DNA from: Bradyrhizobium sp. ORS 278
Lineage (GTDB): Bacteria > Pseudomonadota > Alphaproteobacteria > Rhizobiales > Xanthobacteraceae
DNA: 64,000 nucleotides
Direction: 5' to 3'
NCBI RefSeq assembly: GCF_000026145.1
Contig: NC_009445.1
Location: 5,920,501-5,984,500 of the forward strand
Part shown: one piece after another, positions 62,735 through 64,000 of the stretch
Layout of the letters: each line of letters begins with the position of its first letter
How positions within the stretch are numbered: the first letter of the stretch is position 1
Position numbers and translations under genes: made by a program
The notes under the pieces: generated by a model
Seen by the model: the letters and a program-made list of their open reading frames with translations, nothing else
What the model was told of the DNA's origin: nothing
Database searches by the model: none

Positions 62735-63538
62735 ATGACCATCGTGGACACGCCATTGAAGCCGCTCGGCGCCGACCGGGTGACGACCGAGCCCGGCGTG
62801 CATCTGATCGCACGCAGCTACCACAAGGGCAGCCGGCTCGAGCCGCACATGCACCGGGAGTCGCAGCTGATCTACGCCTCCGCCGGTACGATGCAGGTGA
62901 CGACGCCGCAAGGCCGCTGGCTGGTGCCGCCGGATCGCGCCGTCTGGGTGCCGGCGCGGCATGCGCATGCCATCGACATGCTGGCCGACAGCGCAATGCG
63001 GACACTTTATTTCGAGCTCGACTGGCTCGCCCGCGAGGCGCGCGGTCTCAGGCTCGATCGCGAATTCGTGGTGCAGGTCTCGCCGCTGCTGCATCAGGCG
63101 ATCCTCGCCCTGTTCGACGCCACCGGCGGACCCGAGCGCACCGCCCTGCTGGTGCGGCTCGCTCTGCTCGAGTTGCGCCGCGCCGAGGATTCCTCGACCT
63201 TCATCCCGCTGCCGCAGGACCCGCGCGCCCGACGCGCCGCGCTGCTCGTGCTCGCCTCTCCCGCGCGCGAGCAGGATCTCGCGACCCTGGCGGGCAGCGT
63301 CGGCAGCTCCGCCCGCACCTTGTCGCGGCTGTTCGCGGCGGAGACCCGGCTGAGCTTCAAGGCGTGGTGCCAGCGCGCCCGGATCGCCGCGGCGATCGAG
63401 CGGCTGTCGACGGACCGTCATCTGTCGGTCAAGCAGCTCGCCGCCGATCTCGGCTATGCCAGTGTCCCGGCGTTCTCGCACGCCTTCCGGCAGGTGACCG
63501 GCCGCACGCCGACCGAATTCGCCGGTCAGAGCGAGTGA
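62735..63538 (+). CDS. AraC-family regulator with N-terminal cupin domain
   Basis: A 267-residue regulator. The cupin sensor (about 15-110) has SRLEPHMHRESQLIYASAGTM and PPDRAVWVPARHAHAID. The C-terminal helix-turn-helix pair is about 165-262 (DLATLAGSVGSSARTLSRLF and LAADLGYASVPAFSHAFRQV). TATACT at 62704-62709 is a plausible -10 for this gene, 26 nt before the ATG. It diverges from the MFS gene, so the expected arrangement is ligand-dependent control of that transporter. Confidence 0.93.
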   Translation: MTIVDTPLKPLGADRVTTEPGVHLIARSYHKGSRLEPHMHRESQLIYASAGTMQVTTPQGRWLVPPDRAVWVPARHAHAIDMLADSAMRTLYFELDWLAREARGLRLDREFVVQVSPLLHQAILALFDATGGPERTALLVRLALLELRRAEDSSTFIPLPQDPRARRAALLVLASPAREQDLATLAGSVGSSARTLSRLFAAETRLSFKAWCQRARIAAAIERLSTDRHLSVKQLAADLGYASVPAFSHAFRQVTGRTPTEFAGQSE

Positions 63539-63667
63539 CATCGCAGCCCTGCATGCAGGCGCCGCCGACGGCGTTGACGTTTTGTTATGGTTGAATGTCG
63601 CCACCTTTGCCATAAATCCATGTAACATCGCAGCCATCGCTTTTTTCGGGGATTCGACTGAGACCAG

Positions 63668-64000
63668 ATGGCCAACGCCTTTTTCACTGACCTGATCACC
63701 ACCATTTCCGAGCGCGGCAGGACATTGCTGCGCGGTGGCACGCCGGCCGTCGACAAGCACGATGCGCCGAGCCTCGCCGAGCTGTGCGAGGCCCTGGTGT
63801 CCGGTGCCGGCGAGGCCTCGGGCACCGCGATGGCCCGCGACGTGCTCGACGGCTATCATGATCTCGACGCCGAAGGCCGCAAGGCGTTCTTCACTGCGCT
63901 GGTCCATAATTTCGGTCCCGACAAGGCCAGGCTCGAAAAGGCGATCGAGGCGTGGCGCGCGGCGCCGTCGGACGAAGGCGCGAGCGCGCTGCATTTCGCG
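63668..64000 (+). CDS. Malonyl-CoA decarboxylase, N-terminal part (runs off the window)
   Basis: The first 111 residues: MANAFFTDLITTISERGRTL, then LAELCEALVSGAGEASGTAM, AEGRKAFFTALVHNFGPDKA and DEGASALHF at the window end. This is the helical N-terminal domain of malonyl-CoA decarboxylase, which makes acetyl-CoA and carbon dioxide from malonyl-CoA. The catalytic GNAT-like C-terminal domain lies outside the window. In rhizobia this gene sits in a malonate-utilisation operon (matA with matB and matC), but those genes cannot be seen here. The ATG at 63668 is the family start. Confidence 0.88.
   Translation, partial: MANAFFTDLITTISERGRTLLRGGTPAVDKHDAPSLAELCEALVSGAGEASGTAMARDVLDGYHDLDAEGRKAFFTALVHNFGPDKARLEKAIEAWRAAPSDEGASALHFA

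Overview
The window is GC-rich chromosomal DNA from an alphaproteobacterium of the Rhizobiales, most likely Bradyrhizobium or a close relative. This rests on protein resemblance: a phasin-free but PhaZ-type PHB depolymerase, a Bfd/Bfr iron-storage pair with Irr-box-like sites, an HWE-type sensor kinase, an alphaproteobacterial LptD, a malonyl-CoA decarboxylase, and short palindromic dispersed repeats of the type common in Bradyrhizobium. No species call is possible from this sequence alone. I see no rRNA, tRNA, CRISPR array, insertion sequence, prophage or conjugation gene.

Layout. 0-5 kb: small regulatory and secreted proteins, a collagen-like Gly-X-Y protein, DUF2277, a MetX-like alpha/beta hydrolase, a DoxX-like protein and an FMN-binding PPOX-type protein. 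5-9.7 kb: a tight heavy-metal RND efflux operon (adaptor, pump, DUF3240), with no outer-membrane factor beside it. 9.7-10.8 kb: bacterioferritin and its ferredoxin. 11-24 kb: cell-envelope and housekeeping genes, namely two glycine-zipper paralogues, an MltB-type lytic transglycosylase, a YqhA-type membrane protein, EttA, a D-2-hydroxyacid dehydrogenase, an L,D-transpeptidase with 25-residue Pro-rich repeats, two rhodanese-type proteins, a CoxE-like VWA protein and a MoxR ATPase. 24-36 kb: a TetR/MFS pair with two obvious operators, a very large dual-kinase hybrid sensor with an overlapping response regulator, a HerA-like ATPase, a Tat-exported phospholipase C and a second hybrid kinase. 36.5-39 kb: LptD. 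39-56 kb: an accessory metabolic stretch of cytochrome P450, LuxR, solute-binding protein, GMC oxidoreductase, acetyltransferase, SMP-30 lactonase, two AraC regulators, cupins, GST, PHB depolymerase and a flavin monooxygenase. 56-62 kb: two paralogous family-3 solute-binding proteins that flank a Cys-rich repeat protein and an RND pump remnant cut at both ends. 62-64 kb: a divergent MFS/AraC pair and the start of malonyl-CoA decarboxylase, which runs off the window.

Functional units. The clearest are the metal RND operon (genes overlap by 4 nt), bfd-bfr, TetR/MFS, the hybrid kinase with its overlapping receiver protein, the AraC/cupin/flavin-monooxygenase cluster, and the AraC/MFS pair. Four solute-binding proteins have no permease or ATPase in the window. 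At least six dispersed palindromic elements lie strictly between genes. I found no clear new defence or mobile system. The strongest unusual items are the uninterrupted but double-truncated RND gene that abuts a solute-binding protein gene, the dual-kinase sensor, the collagen-like protein with a Lys-rich then acidic tail, the triple Cys-rich repeat protein, and the twin palindromic TetR operators.
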